This document shows, piece by piece, positions 51,139 through 55,948 of a stretch of 55,948 bases of DNA. How positions within the stretch are numbered: the stretch's first letter is position 1; the number at the start of each line of letters is the position of its first letter. Location of the stretch: NCBI GenBank assembly GCA_902475855.1, contig CABSBF010000009.1, positions 1 through 55,948 on the forward strand, read 5' to 3'. The notes under the pieces are model-generated. The model did no database searches and had not been told where the DNA came from. It was given only the letters and a program-made list of their open reading frames with translations. This DNA is from an uncultured Eubacteriales bacterium (GTDB lineage: Bacteria; Bacillota; Clostridia; Oscillospirales; Oscillospiraceae). The position numbers and the translations under genes were made by a program.

Positions 51139-52398
51139 ATGAAACATTTTTTTCGTTCCCTTTGTGCCATGCTTTTGGCGCTGTCGCTGATTTCCTGCCT
51201 GTTCACCTCCGCTTTTGCGGTCAGCTCTGCCGATATTCAAAATGAGCTGGACGAGTTAGAGAAAAAGGCCGATGAGATCGACGCACAGAAAAATGAATTG
51301 CAGTCGAAAATCAACGCCAACGATGAAAAAACGGTCAACGTGGTTGACCAGCGGGCGCAGGTCGATCATGAGGTTTCGCTGATTTACCAGCAGGTGCAGA
51401 ACCTCAATGAGCAGCTCCGCCAGTACAATCTGCTGATTGCCGAGAAGCAGGCGGAACTGGACGATTTGCAGGCGCAGCAGACCGACCTGATGGAGCATTA
51501 CAAGCAGCGCCTGCGTGCCATGCAGGAGCAGGGCGATATTTCCTACTGGGCGGTCATTTTCCGCGCAAAGAGCTTTACGGAAATGCTCAACCGCATTTCC
51601 ATGGTCGAGGAAATCGCCAAGAGTGACCAGCGCATGATGGATGAGATCCGCGCACTGGCCAGTGATGTGCTTGCTGCGAAGGAGTCACTTGCAGCCGAAA
51701 AGGTGACTGTCGAGGAGAAAAAGACGGAGCTTGCTGCCGCACAGGAAGAACTGGAGGCCAAGCGAGCTGAGTCTGAAAAGCTTCTGGATGAGCTGATTGC
51801 CAATGCGGAGCTTCTGAATGCCGACATGGAGAAATATGATGCCATGGAGGAGGAGCTTGCACAGGAAATCGCGCAGAAGGAAAAGGAGTATAACGCAAAG
51901 CTTGAGGCAGAGCGAAAAGAGCAGGAGGCCAATAAGAACAATAATGGCGGCGGCTCGACCGGAGGCAGCACCGGCGGTGGGTCAACCGGCGACGGTTCCT
52001 TCCTCTATCCTCTGCCCAGAGGCTGCGGCTCCTGGTGTACATCACCCTTTGGGTATCGTTACCATCCGATCAGCGGATCTTATACTTTTCATAGCGGTGT
52101 TGACCTTGCTGCACCGGGCGGCACGCCCATCTATGCTTCCAAGAGCGGCACGGTTACAACGGCTGCCTATGCACAGTATTCCTGGGGCAATTATGTGGTT
52201 ATCAACCACGGTGACGGCTATTCCACCCTCTATGCACATATGGTTTACTATACGGTCAGCGTCGGAGAGCATGTCAGTCAGGGCGAGGTTATCGGTTATG
52301 TCGGCACGACCGGGAATTCTACGGGCAACCATCTGCACTTCAACGTCTATTATAACGGTGCCCTGCAAAACCCCTTCAATTACGTTTCTGTTCCCTGA
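51139..52398 (+). CDS. Coiled-coil M23 murein hydrolase (EnvC/CwlO-like FtsEX partner)
   Basis: A 419-residue secreted protein. The signal peptide ends at SAFA (about residue 27). Residues 32-110 and 140-270 are long coiled coils, as in EnvC and PcsB. A Gly/Ser/Thr linker leads to a LytM/M23 domain with zinc ligands in HSGVDLAAPGG and HLHFNVYYNG. Gene order just after ftsX suggests it is the hydrolase or activator that FtsEX controls. Unlike EnvC, the zinc ligands are intact, so it may cleave murein itself. Confidence 0.9.
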   Translation: MKHFFRSLCAMLLALSLISCLFTSAFAVSSADIQNELDELEKKADEIDAQKNELQSKINANDEKTVNVVDQRAQVDHEVSLIYQQVQNLNEQLRQYNLLIAEKQAELDDLQAQQTDLMEHYKQRLRAMQEQGDISYWAVIFRAKSFTEMLNRISMVEEIAKSDQRMMDEIRALASDVLAAKESLAAEKVTVEEKKTELAAAQEELEAKRAESEKLLDELIANAELLNADMEKYDAMEEELAQEIAQKEKEYNAKLEAERKEQEANKNNNGGGSTGGSTGGGSTGDGSFLYPLPRGCGSWCTSPFGYRYHPISGSYTFHSGVDLAAPGGTPIYASKSGTVTTAAYAQYSWGNYVVINHGDGYSTLYAHMVYYTVSVGEHVSQGEVIGYVGTTGNSTGNHLHFNVYYNGALQNPFNYVSVP

Positions 52399-52411
52399 GG
52401 AGGTTCTGTGA

Positions 52412-52504
52412 ATGTATAAGTATCGCCGTGTGATTGTTTCCGTGATCGCGATTGTACTGGCGCTTGTGATCGTCCTTGGCCTTGTGGCATCCGTACTGAT
52501 CTGA
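52412..52504 (+). CDS. 30-residue single-helix membrane peptide
   Basis: MYKYRR followed by about 22 hydrophobic residues (VIVSVIAIVLALVIVLGLVA) and a stop. GAGGAGG lies 8 bases before the ATG, as strong as any site nearby. It is between the M23 hydrolase (14 bases) and ctpA (107 bases). The basic N-terminus and single helix suggest an inner-membrane micropeptide. Function unknown; chance is possible, but codon use and the ribosome site favour translation. Confidence 0.6.
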   Translation: MYKYRRVIVSVIAIVLALVIVLGLVASVLI

Positions 52505-52553
52505 GTGGTTAAATGGCGCGCAATCCGGCAATCCTATCGGAGAACCTGACTTC

Positions 52554-52595
52554 CCCACAGCCCCCGTGCGGGGGCTGTGGGTGATTGACTTTTTT
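52554..52595 (+). terminator. Hairpin upstream of ctpA
   Basis: A perfect 12-bp stem (52554-52565 with 52570-52581) and a 4-base loop, then T6 at 52590-52595. The T-run is 8 bases past the stem, so termination may be partial; it would separate ctpA expression from the ftsEX transcript. Confidence 0.55.
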
Positions 52596-52610
52596 GACAC
52601 GGAGAAGATT

Positions 52611-53846
52611 ATGGAAAAAAACAGAAGAGTATGGCCCTATTTTCTTTGCGCCGGCGTCACGGCCTTTGTCGTGTTTGTCTCGACGTTTCTTGGCTGTATG
52701 GTCGGCTTTCATGCACGGGAGCGGCGGAATGCGCAGATAACCCCCTCGCAGGATGGACAGACTCCGGCCTATCTTGCCAAAATTGAAGAGCTCGTGTCCT
52801 TGCTGGACGAAAAATATGTAGACGGACTGGATATGGATGCACTGGATTATGCGCTTTCCAATGCGGCAGTTGCTGCAACCGGCGACCGCTGGAGCTATTA
52901 TATCAGCGCGGAGGACTTTGCGTCCTACCTGGAGTCCAATGCGAACGCCTATGTCGGAATCGGCGTGACCATTAAGAAGCCGGATGATGAGGAAACGGTG
53001 ACCGGTTTTGCCATTCAGAGCGTAACGCCGAACAGCCCTGCGGAGAAAGCAGGAATTCAGGCGGGCGACCTCATCACAGCGGTGGAAGGGGAGAGCGCAG
53101 TCTCTCTCGGCATGTCGGAAACCAAAAATCGTGTGCGCGGGGCGGAGGGCACAAAAGTGACTCTGACGATCCTTCGTGGCGAGGAGTCGTTTGACGTCAG
53201 TGTTACTCGTGCGAAGATTGAGGTTGAAGTCGTTTCCTCCAAGCTGATGGAAAATGACATTGGCTATATCAAAATCAATAATTTCGATTCCAACTGCGCT
53301 CGTGATACCATCGCAGCGATCGAAAACCTGCGGGAGCAGGGGGCACATTCTTTGGTATTTGACCTCCGATTCAATCCCGGCGGCATGAAGACCGAGCTCC
53401 TGGCGGTTCTGGACTACCTGCTTCCGGAAGGTCCTCTCTTTACCTCCGTTGATTACCTTGGAAAGGAAACCACGGACTATTCTGACGCGAAGTATCTGGA
53501 TATGCCTATGGCGGTAATCGTCAATGATGATTCCTATTCTGCGGCTGAATTCTTTGCTGCTGCCCTCCAGGAATATGGTGCGGCGACGATCGTCGGGACA
53601 AAGACCTGCGGAAAAGGAAATTACCAGCAGACATTCCAGCTCAGTGACGGCTCAGCCGTGGCGGTTTCTACCGGTCACTATAAAACGCCGCACGGCGTAA
53701 CGCTCACAAACGTCGGTGTGACACCGGATATTATTGTGGAAGTCGATGCCGATACCTATCAGAATCTCTATTTCGGACGTGTCGACGCGGCCGATGATAC
53801 CCAGCTTCAGTCAGCAATTTCCGCCCTACCGCAAGAAAAGCCTTGA
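52611..53846 (+). CDS. S41-family C-terminal processing protease (CtpA/CtpB type)
   Basis: A 411-residue protease. A membrane helix (residues about 10-32), a PDZ domain (about 120-205: VTPNSPAEKAGIQAGDLITAV) and the protease core follow, with the Ser/Lys pair 25 residues apart (NDDSYSAAEF and TCGKGNYQQ). It cleaves extracellular substrates at the C-terminus, such as murein-hydrolase regulators. Just after an ftsEX-hydrolase set, control of hydrolase activity by cleavage is a reasonable inference. GGAGAAGATT precedes the ATG. Confidence 0.9.
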   Translation: MEKNRRVWPYFLCAGVTAFVVFVSTFLGCMVGFHARERRNAQITPSQDGQTPAYLAKIEELVSLLDEKYVDGLDMDALDYALSNAAVAATGDRWSYYISAEDFASYLESNANAYVGIGVTIKKPDDEETVTGFAIQSVTPNSPAEKAGIQAGDLITAVEGESAVSLGMSETKNRVRGAEGTKVTLTILRGEESFDVSVTRAKIEVEVVSSKLMENDIGYIKINNFDSNCARDTIAAIENLREQGAHSLVFDLRFNPGGMKTELLAVLDYLLPEGPLFTSVDYLGKETTDYSDAKYLDMPMAVIVNDDSYSAAEFFAAALQEYGAATIVGTKTCGKGNYQQTFQLSDGSAVAVSTGHYKTPHGVTLTNVGVTPDIIVEVDADTYQNLYFGRVDAADDTQLQSAISALPQEKP

Positions 53847-53871
53847 CAGCGGCGGATGCATCCTCTATAAT
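53843..53871 (+). promoter_or_regulatory. Strong sigma-A promoter of greA-lysS
   Basis: A full consensus TTGACA (53843-53848, overlapping the ctpA stop) and TATAAT (53866-53871), spacer 17. Confidence 0.85.
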
Positions 53872-53923
53872 ATAACGAATCAATTTGTATGGCAATCGCT
53901 TTACACAGCAGGAGGTATATAAT

Positions 53924-54403
53924 ATGGCAAAAGAATTTAAGTTGACCAGAGAACGTCTGAAAGAGCTTGAGGCGGAACTGAATTACCTCAAGACGACCAA
54001 GGAAAAAGAAGTTGCCGAGCAGATCAAGGAGGCACGTTCCTTCGGCGACCTCTCTGAAAACAGCGAATATGATGAGGCGAAAAACGAACAGGCGAAGCTC
54101 TACGGCCGCATTGCAGAGGTTGAGAACATCCTCACGCATGCCGTTGTGATCGATGAGACGTCTGAGTCGGCGCATGCCGGAACAGTCGGCCTTGGCTGCA
54201 CGGTGAAAGTGCATGATATCGAGCTGGACGAGGATGCTATCTATACCATTGTCGGCTCTCAGGAGGCCAATCCCCGTGAGTCCCGCATTTCCGACGATTC
54301 TCCCTTCGGCCGCGCGATGATCGGTAAACACATCGGCGATGTTGTGGATGTTGAAGCACCGGTTGGTGTTGTTAAGTTTGAGATTTTGGCAGTAGAAAGA
54401 TAA
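53924..54403 (+). CDS. greA: Transcription elongation factor GreA
   Basis: A 159-residue GreA. The N-terminal coiled coil (RERLKELEAELNYLKTTK) carries the acidic tip residues in GDLSENSEYDEAKNEQ; the C-terminal domain (ESRISDDSPFGRAMIGKHIGDV) binds RNA polymerase. It rescues backtracked polymerase. GGAGG precedes ATG 53924. It is 16 bases before lysS in one transcript. Confidence 0.95.
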   Translation: MAKEFKLTRERLKELEAELNYLKTTKEKEVAEQIKEARSFGDLSENSEYDEAKNEQAKLYGRIAEVENILTHAVVIDETSESAHAGTVGLGCTVKVHDIELDEDAIYTIVGSQEANPRESRISDDSPFGRAMIGKHIGDVVDVEAPVGVVKFEILAVER

Positions 54404-54419
54404 ATTAAGGAGATAAATT

Positions 54420-55910
<1,491 letters not shown>

Positions 55911-55948
55911 AATTCGAAAAAAACCAGTGTTTATGCGGGTTTCGGTAG

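Overview
The window is a stretch of bacterial chromosome, moderately GC-rich by eye, densely coded on both strands. It looks like a member of the Clostridia, most likely an Oscillospiraceae-type gut anaerobe. The grounds are strong GGAGG ribosome sites, many lipoproteins, a YunB-type sporulation gene, an FMN riboswitch in front of a RibU-type ECF transporter subunit, UPF0291 and DUF1294 proteins, a RACE-type ASKHA ATPase and PTS control of the HPr-Ser type. No rRNA, tRNA, CRISPR array, insertion sequence or phage gene was seen. Taxonomy is an inference from gene content only.

Layout. 1-20 kb: a HAD phosphatase, a zinc-ribbon/Ig-like membrane protein, a double-HTH protein of unknown role, envelope genes on the minus strand (PAP2 phosphatase, GtrA, lipoproteins), DUF1294 and an ASKHA ATPase, a secreted beta-propeller lipoprotein, a pair of flavoproteins, a CPBP protease, then a co-oriented run recD2-comF-mreB-polysaccharide deacetylase. 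20-25.3 kb: a complete branched-chain amino-acid ABC transporter (livJHMGF) on the minus strand. It is preceded by a promoter, an 84-codon Ile/Leu/Val-rich leader frame and a factor-independent terminator, the arrangement of an attenuator. 25.3-37.7 kb: degV, a possible small RNA, then a divergent PTS locus. The minus arm carries a PRD regulator, an iron alcohol dehydrogenase, enzyme I (ptsI), HPr (ptsH) and a small zinc-ribbon protein. The plus arm carries galactitol-type EIIA, EIIB and EIIC, a 2-hydroxyacid dehydrogenase, a class II aldolase, a zinc alcohol dehydrogenase and a small membrane protein. Two genes here are broken: the regulator by an in-frame TAG, the zinc dehydrogenase by an 8-bp tandem duplication.

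37.7-46.6 kb: an acyl-CoA ligase overlapping a membrane acyltransferase (minus strand), then pcrA-yunB-ligA-GNAT, then riboswitch-controlled ribU. 46.8-55.9 kb: a DUF4830 protein, an RsuA-type pseudouridine synthase, a PucR/CdaR-type regulator, ftsE-ftsX, a coiled-coil M23 murein hydrolase, an unlisted 30-residue membrane peptide, a CtpA protease, greA and lysS.

The strongest leads are the leader-peptide attenuator upstream of liv, the two different lesions in one PTS locus (decay or switching), the composite operator between its divergent arms, a candidate ~125-nt RNA at 26.5 kb, and the small peptide in the ftsEX-hydrolase-protease cluster.
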